The notes under the pieces were generated by a model. It was not told the DNA's origin and searched no databases. It was given only the letters and a program-made list of their open reading frames with translations. Positions 43,544 to 55,578 of a DNA stretch of 64,000 bases are shown here, in pieces. Origin of the DNA: Grifola frondosa (taxonomy: Eukaryota; Basidiomycota; Agaricomycetes; Polyporales; Grifolaceae); NCBI GenBank assembly GCA_001683735.1, contig LUGG01000018.1, positions 1-64,000 on the forward strand, in the 5' to 3' direction. The first letter of the stretch is position 1. Each line of letters starts with the position of its first letter. A program made the translations under genes and the position numbers.

Positions 43544-45383
43544 ATGTTGGCCACGAGCGTTCGTGTTTGCAGAATGTCCCGCCCTGGTACCCTTGCTGCA
43601 CAGAGGACCGCCGCCATCACTCGACACATGATGTCGACCTCGAGCTCTGCGCGTTCGTCCGCGTCGGGTCCAGGACCGGCCAGCGACGAGGCGCCGGTTC
43701 TGTTTGAGTCAAAGGGACCAGTCCGAAGTTATATCCTCAATCGCCCATTGAAACTCAATGCCCTCAATGAGCCAATGTTGAATATCCTTCGTCCAAAGAT
43801 TGAGGTTAATGAAGTCCTCTCTATTCATTAGCTTTCTACATAACTCCTTATCTACAGGAATGGTGCCAAGGTAAACTGGCCAAAGTGATTGTGGGTCGCG
43901 GCGTTGGACGCGCATTCTGTGCCGGGGAGATGTTGAAAGTGAGCATGGTCTTCCTGCAAGACATATCCTGGTTTTGATAGGACCAGGTGTTGTACTTTAT
44001 GCTAAGGATCCCGAGACTCGGTCGAAAGCCATTGACTTTTTCCATCGAGAGTAAGTTTGTGCATGTATTGGTGCATTCGGATTGCTTATGTATGCTAGGT
44101 TTGAGATGGACTACATTCTGGCAGCCGTACCCAAGCCGTATATATGTTTCATGGATGGCATTACCAGTATGCTCGAGCATTCAACAGGTGTTAATACTTG
44201 TGCTGATTGATAGTCATTCCTAGTGGGTGGTGGTGTTGGCCTGTCTGTGAATGCACAGTTCAGGATAGCAACAGAAAACACAGTATTTGCTATGCCCGAG
44301 ACGAAGATTGGCTACTGTCCTGACGTTGGTGCAAGCTACTTCCTGTCAAGAATTGATGGTGAAATAGGCACTTATTTGGCACTGACCGGAGAAATCATAC
44401 GGGGCAGAGCGGTTTTGTAAGATCAGATTATTATCCTGTCGCCCTCTGCTCTCACACTTGGATTCTCGCAGCGAGCATGGTTTGGCTACCCACTTCATTC
44501 CTTCTCGAAGAATACCTGCGCTGCTGGAGAGTCTAGCTTCGTTGGATGACCCAACATATTCGCAAATCGATGAGCTAATTGAAGAATGCAGATCTGAGAG
44601 GGAGCCCGAGGAACCAGTCACTGCTTTCGTCGGTGCGACACGTGTAGCGCTCGATTCTGCGTTCCAGCACAATACTGTGGAAAAGATCGTTGGTGAACTC
44701 CAGACGGTATCCACGTCCAGCGAACACGAGGAAGTGCGAAAGTGGGCGAAGCAAACGCTGGCAGCTTTAGAATTGCGCAGTCCTACCAGCCTAAAGGTGG
44801 CTCTCGCCGCCATTCGCCGAGGAAAGGGAAGGTCGTTGCTTGATGCATTGCAAATGGAGATGAATATCGCCGCCGCATACTGCGTGAGTTATTCAGCGTT
44901 GCGATTTTATTTTTATTGAGCAATTCTCGACGTTTTAATTCAGCACGGCGAAAGCCCGGACTTTTTGACAGGAGTCTCCGCGGTATTGGTGGACAAAATC
45001 AAGACCAGGCCAGCATGGTCTCCGGACAAATTGGAGGATGTCAATGATTCCGAAGTTCTGAAGAAGTTCTTCTCGACGTACACTCCCGCTGAGGGCAATG
45101 CTCCGACTATCACGCCTCCGGACTACCTCGGTGACCGTAATGAGCTGGTGGATCCGATGCAGTATGCGTTGCCTACTGAAGATGAAATTCGCAAAATGGT
45201 CGACGGCAGCCACCTACGCAGCGGCGCCACAGAGATCACTCTCGAGGAATTGGTCGCGAAATTTGAAGACATGAGAAGGGGAAGTACGGAGTGCGAGAGA
45301 AAATTCTGGAGGTTGTTCAGCGCAAATGTGTCATTGAGGACGACAAGCACATGGATAAGAAGTGGCTGAAGTGGAAGCACTGA
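43544..45383 (+). CDS. 3-hydroxyisobutyryl-CoA hydrolase (HIBCH), two frame breaks
   Basis: This is a crotonase-fold enzyme of valine breakdown in mitochondria. The start [20 protein letters not shown] is basic and fits a presequence. Then come [73 protein letters not shown] (the family signature with the catalytic Glu and Asp), and [13 protein letters not shown] into the hydrolase-type C-terminus. The frame breaks at about 43925 in FCAGGDVES and at about 45280 in [16 protein letters not shown]. In both cases one G appears missing from a G run. The end KKWLKWKH with TGA at 45381-45383 is the expected one. Introns are canonical. Confidence 0.92.
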
Positions 45384-47159
45384 TCGTATGTCCGAGGCAG
45401 GATGTAGAAGTTGACATTGATTTACTATTTGTTTCCAGTCTATGGTTCGGAAAGCTTCTTTTGCGCTATCTTCAACCGACATAGTATGAAGTATTGCCGG
45501 TGGTTAAGCTCAAATGCCTTTGCAGGCCAACCGCTAGATCCCCAATTACAAGATAAATAGTGACTAACCGTCACTCGCTTCCTTGTATTATGAATAACAT
45601 TTCCTGTGGAAGATGTCGCAGCTTTTCGACACTATCTCCGAGACCTGTACTCGGACTCAGAGCTGAAAGACACGTCTGGCATACGTGACATGTGTGCCTT
45701 GGCGAGGCGGCTCGGTCGGGTTCTTCGCGCCTCTATGACGTGGAAGAGAAAAGAATGAGCCGCGTGCTATTGTGCTATTATTAATTAATTACTAGCACTA
45801 TTATGCCGTCCCGAACATACTGAGATCGGACACTGGAATATTAGACCGTCACACTCAAATTGGAGCTATTCTTAAATTAATAGACGCAACTTCGCGTCCA
45901 CCGTGAATAGATTAACGCACAATTATGTCAACATGTCAACTACAGATGTCGACAGAAATTGCAGCCCTTTATCTCAAAGCTAAACGTATTCGACTGATTG
46001 ACCACTACGGCACGATGCTTGTCTGAGAAATTCGTTAGAAAGCACCGTACAACGGAACAATTGCGGTCTGCACTCGTTCAGACCGTATTAGTAACTTGTC
46101 TATGTCGATCTAGCCATAGTATATTGCAGTGACGAATAGTACCCAAGGGACTAAATCGCATCGTGAGACATATTCGACACTGCTCACAGCTTAATGCCTA
46201 GGCGCCTGATGTAAGTGATTGAATCATCTTTATGTTGCAAATAATGTTCACAGGCTCACCGAAACGATTTGACCGAAACTGAGATCTGATGAAGAGACTA
46301 ACAATCCAGCGCGTTTATTATTCCCGCAACCGCCCGGTCGACTGGATCGCGAGATCCGGAGCGGGGCAGTATCGGAGCTGTCCTGACGAATCGCTCTGAG
46401 CGGTACAGAGCATATTATGGGCGGCGAACATTGACAGAATCCCGGAACCAATATCGGGCGCAGTCACGAAATCCACGTGGAGCAGTGTTCACAAGAAAGT
46501 AACATCTTTCGGCTACGTGAACCAGTGACTCAGATCAAATCCATGAGAAGAATCAGTGATACGGCGCAGAAGAGGCTGGAACTTGAATGTTCGTAAAACA
46601 AACAGTGACTCGAACCATCGCAATAAACAGAGCAGAAGGGGAAAATTTCGCCAAGCAAAATATCTTGGTCCGCGTGGAAGCACATGGAGCAAATCGTTGA
46701 ACATTCAGTTCATCACGGACTGCATCCAGATTTGCCATGCAACCTGTCAAGAGACTGGCTGTCCATCATATCAGTAGAACTGGTCAAGTTGACGGAGTCA
46801 TCTGTGACGCACAGGGGTAATCAGGAATGACATGCTTATGGGCATGAGTGGAAGTGTGGAATTATTTCGCCGTCGAGATCTAGCGGCCGCGACATCAATC
46901 TCATGGGCATACCGACATACTGTGCAACGACCTCATCTGCGGTAACTTCAGCGCTGGCAGTGCGAGTACCCCAACTGTATGGATAGTTAGTTGATCGAGA
47001 CTGAGGACCCTGACATCGGCGCAGACGGACTTGTAGACGAGCGAGGGCTAGCCAACTCAGAAATTCCTATATATTCTGAGGGATGAGTTTCATGGCTCTC
47101 AACACGACAAGCCGGCATCACCTTGCTTCCTATACACTCAACAATCCGCCATCTCCATT
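45384..47159. other. 1.8-kb intergenic region, no gene seen
   Basis: Only short, motif-free open frames. Mildly AT-rich around 45770-46250 with a TTATTAATTAATTA run at about 45777. Neither terminal repeats nor coding texture were found. It separates HIBCH from the indoleamine dioxygenase gene. Confidence 0.45.
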
Positions 47160-48591
47160 ATGAACGTCCTCTCATCTCCGCTTCATATCATGGGACAACT
47201 GTCCTCGATCCTGGACTTCATGACATATAACAGCGCCGTTGGAGGCGTCGCTGTCCGACCTGGGTCGTTCAATGGCAGAGCCTTCGATGTTGACCCAGAG
47301 ACGGGCTTCTTTCCTCCCCAACCGCTACCGAGATTGGCGGAGAGCTTCGAATTATGGGAGAGGACACTAGAAGAGGCCAAGGGCGTAGTTCGATTGGGAG
47401 ACGACCAAAGTGATGAGGCCATCGACAAAAGGGAGGATGGAGAGCGATGGAGAGATTCCATTAGAAATGTGAGCAGACTTTTGTAATGACTGTCCCGAGT
47501 AAGCACTAATTAAAACGTTACAGTGGCCAGTTTTGGGGACCGATACACTTCGAAGTGATATGCGGCTACTCCAAAGAGCGCATATGGTGCTAGCGAGCGT
47601 GCTGCACTATTACGCACACTCCATCCCGCCTGCTGAGGCGGGGAACAGAATCTCGATCCCTAGACCACTTGCAGTGCCGTTGGTCGAAATATCGAATGCG
47701 CTAGGTCTCCCTCCAGTCTTGACCTTCGCGGACATTGTGTTATGGAACTGGGATTTCATCAATCCCGATCTCCCTCTTTCTGTCGACAATATGCGCCACC
47801 TCGTCATTTTTTCGGGCACGACTGCTGAAGACGAGTTTTACCACGCCTCCGCAGCCGCGGAGCTCAAAGGAGTAGAGATGCTGAAAATTATGGAAGGGTT
47901 TATGAATATGCCGAACCTCACCGATCGTTGGGCGATCGCAAAGGTCGCTAGAGACCTTGAACGTCTGAAGAAGATTATCGAGGAGATCGAGGTCATCGTC
48001 CAGGGTTCCCGAGAGACCGTCGATCCTCACATTTTCTATTGGTTGGTTCGTCCTTGGTGGTCAGGATCGGAGGAGCGGTCGCCGTGGGTGTACGAAGGCG
48101 TCCCTGACTGTCCCTTGCCTGACCTCGATGGACCATCTGCGGGACAGAGTTCGGTGATGCATGCGCTTGACCTCTTCCTTGATGTGGACCACACGTTGCA
48201 AAAAAAAAGGCAGCCGGCTCCATCGGCTCAGAATCGTCGTGCGGATCAGCGTTTCATGGAGAGGATGAGGCGATACATGCCACGGCAACATCGCGACTAT
48301 CTTTCGTGCATTGCCGCCCGCTCCATCCGTCAGGTAGCTGAGCGGACGCCGAGTCTCAAAGATCCGTATAACGCGGCTGTTGCCGCCCTCAAGAAGTTCA
48401 GGGATGGTCATATACGCATTGCAGTCCTCTACGTCGTCACGATGGCCAACTCTTCTCCGCCGGCAGGCTTCGAGCACCGTGCTAAACGCCATGGGGAGGA
48501 GACTGGTCCTGCTAGGGGGTCCGGGGGAACTGAGGTGTCGAACCTCTTGAAGGCAGGGCGCGATGCTACGCAACGCACACTGTTGAAATGA
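47160..48591 (+). CDS. indoleamine 2,3-dioxygenase (IDO)
   Basis: This heme enzyme opens the indole ring of tryptophan to N-formylkynurenine, the first step of the kynurenine route to NAD. Two exons, with one intron after DSIRN. Family segments are LPPVLTFADIVLWNWDFINP, VIFSGTTAEDEFYHASAAAE, RYMPRQHRDYLSCIAARSIR, AALKKFRDGHIRIAVLYVVT with the proximal heme histidine, and GSGGTEVSNLLKAGRDATQR. The start MNVLSSPLHIMG and the stop TGA at 48589-48591 give about 460 residues, normal for fungal IDO. The frame is clean. It lies 336 bp upstream of RPA1 on the same strand. Confidence 0.93.
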
Positions 48592-48887
48592 GGTATCAGA
48601 TTGAATTCATAGAATTACCATAGAATAGGTGGAGAATACCTCTCGCCACATCATTGACAGCCTCGTCTTACCTATGTAGCCTCTAAACTTTCTGCCAGAG
48701 CAAGAATCCTGGTATACTTATGTGATGTACTATGTAGTGTTTCGTCATGCAATTCGAATAATATTGGCCACTGGTTGAGCTATAAGTACTCCAGCACTGG
48801 GGTTCTTGAGCGCGGTGGCAAGATCAACCGCTGCACCGCAGGAGGCGAGAAGCCATTACGTAAGAAACACGGTACATAAGCAGGTTC

Positions 48888-48893
48888 ACGCGT
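48888..48893 (+). promoter_or_regulatory. ACGCGT (MCB) site before RPA1
   Basis: TTCACGCGTTTAG contains an exact ACGCGT 35 bp upstream of the RPA1 start codon, followed by a GTCGCGTC near-match. MBF boxes upstream of replication genes are conserved in yeasts, so a G1/S role is plausible. Confidence 0.5.
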
Positions 48894-48927
48894 TTAGAAG
48901 TCGCGTCTTCTTTCCTTTCACACCACC

Positions 48928-51186
48928 ATGGCCCCCCAACTCACTGCGGGTATTTGTGCGCGACTCAACAACGCGAAGGACGCAGACGATGATATACTCA
49001 ATTGCTCCCCTACATTGCAGTTTCTCTCGTTTAAGAAGGTCACACCGAATGCTGGTTCTAGTACGAATGTGGACCGCTACCGCATCATTGTGTCGGATGG
49101 CGAGCACTTCCTGCAGGCCATGTTGGCAACTCAGTTGAACCATCTTGTCGAAGAAGGACAGATAATCAAGCAAACAATAGCGATTATCGAGAAATTCACC
49201 TGTAATATGGTTCAGGGCAAGCGGTAAGCAGACCCGTACGCGTAGCAAACCCCTGTCACTAACTTGGCATAGATTACTCATTGTTCTTGCTCTCCGAGTT
49301 CTGGAGAAGAATGCGGAGAAGATAGGCTCTCCAGCATCACTTTCTCCTCCTGCTGTTGGCGGCGCTCCCGAGAATGCCAACCCTGTTCCAGCCCCCTCAA
49401 GCTCCTCCGCTTCCGTCACACCTGCGGCTCCTTCTGCTCAACCTGCGCGCCAACAAACCCAAGGGAATCGGAGCGGTCGTACTAATGCCGTCTATCCGAT
49501 TGAAAGTCTTAGCCCTTATCAGAACAATTGGACTATCAAAGCTCGCGTCACGCAGAAGTCTGACATCAAGACATGGTCGAATCAGAGGGGCGAAGGAAAA
49601 TTGTTCAGTGTCATTCTCATGGATGAGACTGGCGAAATCAAAGCTACCGCGTTCAACGCTGCAGTTGACGAGCTCTATGATCGTATGCAGGAAGGCAAAG
49701 TCTATACCATTTCCAAGGCGAGGGTTAATCTTGCGAAGAAGAAGTTTACCCATCTCTCGAACGAATATGAACTAACTTTTGAACGCAATACCGAAATCGA
49801 AGAGGTAGGTCGTTGTTCATTGGTCGAATTCTATTTGCTTATACGCGGTTGATTAGTGTCTTGATACCTCGAATGTTCCGGCTGTGAGATACAATTTCGT
49901 TGATATCGCAGGTCTAAACAATGTGCCGAAGGACTCTATTTGTGGTACGTTGGTAGATTCGTGATTGCGCATATCAGTGTTCATGCCTGCATCTTTGAGA
50001 AGATGTCATCGGTATTGTCAGGGAAGTTGGTGATCTTGGATCGATTGTTTCGAAAGCCACTAGCAAAACCGTGGGTCCAGTCCTTTGGCCTATGAATGTC
50101 TGCTGATTGATACTATCTCCAGATCCCTAAGCGGGAGCTTACGTTGGTAGATCAAACTAGTTTCTCAGTCCGCCTCACGCTATGGGGGAAGCAAGCGGAA
50201 GAATACCACGAGACGGATCAGCCCGTGATTGCATTCAAAGGAGTGAAAGTTGGGGATTTCCAAGGTGCCTATCATCATGCTCTAAGCCCATCTCGCAGAG
50301 CCTAAACTTGGGACTTTTCAGGCCGTTCTTTGTCCATGTTCAGCTCCAGTACCATGCACGTCGAGCCTGATATCCCTGAGGCGCATGTTTTGCGTGGCTG
50401 GTACGATGTGCAAGGCCAGCAACAGACTTACCAGTCCCACACCAATAGCATGCCGAGTGGCGGCAGCGTGCATTTCGATCGAGCCGAGATCATGAGTCTG
50501 AATGATGTGAAGACGAATGAACTTGGGATGCAGGACAAGGACGACATATTTGCGGCTCGTGCAACAATCATGCATATCAAGAGCGAAAACATTGCGTATC
50601 CAGCATGCCCGACAGACAAGTGCAACAAGAAAGTCATCGAGGGCCATGACGGGTGGAGATGTGAGAAGTGCGATAAAAGTTACCCGAAGCCAGAGTACAG
50701 GTATGTTTTTCCAGCATTGGTGGTGCCTGGAGTAGCGCTGATATGTCGTTCTGCGGCAGGTACATTATTGCGATGGCTACCGCAGATTATTCCGGACAGG
50801 CATGGCTTCAAGGTTTCAACGACGTCGGCCAGGCCATCTTCGGCATGCCTGCGGATGAGCTCATGGAGATCAAGGTTAGCTGCTATCTTTATTGTAGTCC
50901 TGACATTCAAGGAAGCTGATTTCCTCGGAAGGAACGTGAGGATAGCAAGTTCAATCAGGTTTTGGAACATGCCGTCGGAACCACGTACAACTTCGTCTGC
51001 AAAGCCAAGCAAGACACCTTTAACGTATGTTGCCCCACCTATCTCTCATATGATATTCTCATCCGCGTGATTTATTAGGACCAGACGCGTGTCCGGTATG
51101 GTATATCGCGCATTCTACCTCTCAACTACCGCGAGGAAGGGGCTTACCTTGCTGACCTCCTCCGCCGTTCTGACTGGGGCCGATAG
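48928..51186 (+). CDS. RFA1: replication protein A large subunit (RPA1/RFA1)
   Basis: This is the large subunit of the single-strand DNA binding complex. The N-terminal OB fold (DBD-F) starts [19 protein letters not shown] begins [20 protein letters not shown] and continues [24 protein letters not shown] contains [24 protein letters not shown] holds the zinc ribbon [13 protein letters not shown] and [17 protein letters not shown]. The end is [20 protein letters not shown], stop TAG 51184-51186. About ten introns, all apparently canonical; the frame is clean. Confidence 0.96.
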
Positions 51187-51587
51187 TCGAGGATTCGAGG
51201 ATCATATTGTGTTCCGTTTACGCCTGCTATTTCGCTTGAGCTACGCTGTACTTATAGTAATGTCAATGTTGGACGTCCTGTTTTCGCCCATAGCGGCGGT
51301 GCAGATTTGACTGGGAAAACTCCGATTCACTCTCAAACGGCACCTCACTGCAAGCGGAGAATCGGTAACTGAATTATTCTGAACAGGAACTGGACCAGAG
51401 TCTATCCCTCTGTGGACGAGATGCATCAATATTCAGCTCAACCCGCACAGTTCGCCCTTGTCGATGCCTCTGACCTTCTGCCCTTGTTTCACGTTCTCTG
51501 TACCTCATATTAGCTCATTCTGCCACGCCCACTGAAAACGACGCGAAACTCAACCCTACATCGCGTAAACGTGGTCAAGTTCAAATC

Positions 51588-54500
51588 ATGTCCAGTTCTT
51601 CGCGTCATGGCCGCTCTGGCACTGGTAGCAGCCCCACACGGTCGACTGCTACATATTCACAGGTTACGGCTGCTGGACAACAGAAATTAAACGTTGTGAC
51701 GCGTGTGGCGATTGAAGGCAAGTCAAAAAGTGGGAAGGGAGCTGCCATCAAAATGTACTTGAAGGTGAGAGTCGTCCTGATCCCCGCGAACATTCCTATC
51801 ATGTATCAATTGCTCCCGACTTGTAAATTTCATGAGAAGACGTCAAAACTTTTTGGTGAAGGCTGACTTGGTTCATAGATATCGCTACCTCTAGAAAGTG
51901 TCTCTCCGGGTGCTACCATTGCTTTGTTCCCAGGTAGATTAGCTGTGTTGTGATGTTAATCTCGCTAATACTTTGCAGAGGAGAACCTGAAGATCCTCGA
52001 CTCTCAAGTTCATCCGCTTGATGCGAATTCTGTGCCATATAACTTCTCTTCGACAACCTCTCCGTTACTGCACAGGGCAGCACGCGCGCTCAATCTTCCG
52101 GCTCGTTCTCCTCAGTCATACATGTCGATGTCCACCGCTTCTGTAACGTCCACTACCTCGTCGGCTAGTGTTCCCCCGGTGGATGATAGATACACGGGGC
52201 ACGTCCTTGTGAGCGGATATCAAGTGTCGTACGTTCTTCCAAAGGAGTTTCCTCGCAGAGAAAGCGATGGTCGCAATAGACGTCTGTCGCAAGTTGCCCA
52301 TTTCATGGCGGCTATCGATATGTGGGCTCCGTTCCTCTCTCAGCCTCCACAAGCACCGTATTTGGTAAGTGGTTGGACTAGAATCACCGTGCCCACTAAT
52401 TTTTCGACAGTTATCTATTCCGGTTCCGCGTTGTCTGTCCAACCATTTGAAACTAAGGATATTTCCACCTCACCCAGCGTCTGCCGCGTCATCCTTAGCC
52501 TCAATCTCTTCTGCAGAAGAGGACGCGGTGTGGGATCTCACTACTGATCCCCATGTCACGCGCGGCGCATCAAATCGTATCTCTCGTTCACATTCATACA
52601 CCCACTTTGCGGATGATGAGTCTAGCGATGCATCTACTTCCGCAGGCTTCGCGGACGGGTGTGGGATACAGGGCACGTTTCCGAGCACGGAACGTCTGCG
52701 AATAAGATGGGCAACCCCGTTGAAGGCAGGACAAGTTCCCGAGACGGTTGATGGTCGACGGAGGGTGGGTATCGATGAGGTAAAAGGAGACATGACTTGC
52801 TTCGTACTAGGCAAGGATCGGGGTAGAGGGTCTCAGGGTCTGATGATGAGGGTACAGTACGAAGCGATTTGCAGAGGACTTTGGTTTCCTGGGGTCGCAA
52901 CACTCCTTGCACTGGATGTCGGGCTGGATGCGGAAGATTATGATGTCTCCTGGGTACCCGGGATGGAATCCAGGTGGCTAATCAGCGGTGGTCCTGGTTT
53001 TACAGGATTCGATGTGGGAGGGCCACCTCAGGCCATATCTCGACAGTCTTCGGAAGACATGCCGCCAATCAATGTTTTGCCCTCCTCGCCCGAAACTGGA
53101 GGCAATGTGAGTAGCTTGCCACCGGCTCGTTACGATTCGCCATCTCCGTTGGCTTCGCTTCTACATGCGCCTTTACCTGCTCAGAACATCGCAGACTACT
53201 CCTTTGAAGCCTCGCCGGTCTCTACACCCGTATCCTCCACGACGTCTCTTCCACCACCTCGTACTCCAGAACCCGGTCCCAGGAGTGGAGTATCCTCTGT
53301 CAACGGCCAGTATCTCGATACGGACACAGACCTCGAGAATGATGGTCTGGCGCGTCCACCGAAGGTCCCAGTGACCGTACATCTGAACTTGAACGACCTC
53401 CTTCCTCCCGCGAAGGAGGAGTTCAAATTCAATGTATCGGGCACCATACTTCTGACTCCTCGCCAATCCACATTAAATCTGCGACTCCGTGACTCTTCGC
53501 CTTCTCAAGAATATGCTACCTCCGACAGTGACAGCGACTCCGAGCCTGTCGTCGTGCCGCGGTTCCGTGTGCTCTACACTGGAAAGGAGTCGACTTCTTA
53601 CACCATTGTCAGCGAAGCCGATAGAACTGCGGTAGACGTGTACAATTCCGTTGGAGATATTCATAACACGCAAACGCGAAGAACTGTGCTGCAGAAAGGT
53701 GGTCAGATCAAGTGTGGCATGGACGGCGCGCGGATCGCGTTACACCGGTTGTCATCTCTTCAGTCCACATCTGTTCGTGGACGGAGGGACCGGAGCATGG
53801 ACAGCGTCCGCAGTGCTCGCGGTCGCAGTCGCCCACTCGCGCCCAGCGGTGTCACCCTTCGTGAATCCTCGCCCTCGATGCTGAGACAATCAGTCTTGTT
53901 GTCCAATACTAGGTCCATCTTGCGGCGAGATGGCCCGTTGATGATCCCCTTCGTGACGGCAACTATCACTCCATTACTGAATGGAAGCCAATCTGTACCC
54001 GACGCTTATGCGGTACAGATCTGTCTTCCAGCGCCATCGGATGCCGATACAGAATGGTTGGAATTCGGCCTCGCGCTGCCTAGCGCGGACTCACTTCCCT
54101 CGGGCTCGAACCTTGGTGATAGATCTAGGGGTGATTCCGCCAATAGCCCTCCCCGTGTCGAGGTCGCTAGTGCGAGTGTGGAGGGTGTTCCCGTACGGTT
54201 TGAGACCAGTGCAGCAATGAAACAGGACACTAGTGTTACCGGGCTGCGTTTGCCATTCGACGAGACGAGCGCAAAAGAATGGATGACTTGGGTGAGAGTG
54301 CACATAGGAGACTTGGGAGGGGGCAAGGTGGAGATAGTCTACCTTGTAAAGGGCAAGCGGGAAGGGAAAGGTGATGAAAACGGGAGGGATAAGGGAAAGC
54401 AGAGAGCAAAAGACCAGGTTCAGCTCAATGTTCTTCTACCCAGTTTCTCCCTTCCCGTTGGTCGTCTCGAAGTCAATATACAAGTTCAAGCAGGCATGTC

Positions 54501-55283
54501 TCACTCTTTGACTTGTAAACCCTGTCTCATCTTTGTCGCGTTGCTTACAGGCTTCGAATTGGCATCCTTACGAACCAACCTCACCCATCAACAGTCGTCT
54601 CCACAAGGTCGGAGGTTGTTGCACTACTCGACGGAAGAGTTTTTCTATCCACGATTATCGATGTCTATTGTTCCTATCTTCTCAGAGAGCGTACAAACGA
54701 CTCAGCGCCCGCTATGGGGGACATTCCAGATTCTGGCTTGTATCATACCCATCATCGCGTCATTTGCTCTTTTCGTCAATCTTCATCAGGTTACAGCCGA
54801 ACTACATAAAACGAGGCAATCATTCGGACACAGCGGCGCCCGAGCGATACCACGATACCTGATATTGGACATCTCGAAGCGCCAGAAACGGTCACGGTCA
54901 CGACGACGATCCCAGTCACTACAGTCACGACAACAGTAACCGGCTCAGCTCGGTGGTGGTTTCCTCAAGATTCAAGCTCGACATCCGATCCTTCTCAGTT
55001 CTCTACTGCGCTTGTACAGGAGTTGTTATCCTTTCCCTCCAGTACATCCCTTCCTACTCTTACCCCTACTATACCCTCGATGCCCGCATCTTCCAAGTCA
55101 CCGCCGAAGCCAACAGCGGTGGACTTATCTCATCCACCTATCCCCTGGACATTCCGACTGGAGCTCGTGCCATTTGAACTACCTCAGTCTGCCAGAGTCA
55201 CTGTGGAAACGGTCATTCACGGGTTCGGAACAGTCTGGCAATTTGTCCGAAAAGTAATGTACTATCCACTGGACCCTCCATGA
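51588..55283 (+). CDS. large uncharacterised protein with C-terminal membrane segment
   Basis: A gene of about 1,100 codons: a few short 5' exons (MSSSSRHGRSGTGSSPTRST; VAIEGKSKSGKGAAIKMYLK; SLPLESVSPGATIALFP), then one exon of about 2.5 kb. The middle is rich in Ser, Pro and Asp. Ordered, beta-like stretches include VPVTVHLNLNDLLPPAKEEF, TITPLLNGSQSVPDAYAVQI and LNVLLPSFSLPVGRLEVNIQ. Near the C-terminus a hydrophobic segment LACIIPIIASFALFVNL is a likely transmembrane helix, followed by a Thr/Val-rich stretch (VTVTTTIPVTTVTTTVTG) and LVPFELPQSARVTVE. The frame changes near 54830 at GGCGCCC, as if one C is missing; the true stop is then TGA at 55281-55283. A GC-AG intron may lie at about 54497-54551. 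I do not recognise the family. Confidence 0.75.
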
Positions 55284-55578
55284 TCTACCGTCATACATTC
55301 AGCATATATCAAATGGCGTGTCAAGTTATATCTCTGTTATACTCATGTATATCTAGGTGTTGTACTAATGCATCCCACCCGGGTGGGCTGCATCTGTGTA
55401 GGCTTACGTTGTTCGGACTTCGCGGAAAACAACAACAGAGAGCAGGGTGCTTACATTGACCACATCAGGGACCACCGAACAAGGTATCGCGCTATATCAC
55501 TATGTAGAAGAGCATTATAACTGAACGGGATGCCATAAATACGCAAGAAATATGTACTAGTCCATACAGCTGTAGATA
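55284..55578. other. intergenic between convergent genes
   Basis: About 295 bp of shared 3' flank between the uncharacterised membrane protein and the M16 protease. A short palindrome, CATCCCACCCGGGTGGGCTG (about 55371-55390), could form a hairpin, but nothing links it to a function. Confidence 0.4.

Noticed and set aside
45384..47159. hidden gene or transposon in the long gap
   Set aside because: No motif, terminal repeat or coding texture was found on either strand.
53165..53466. small frames on both strands inside the uncharacterised large gene
   Set aside because: Shadows of one long continuous coding exon.
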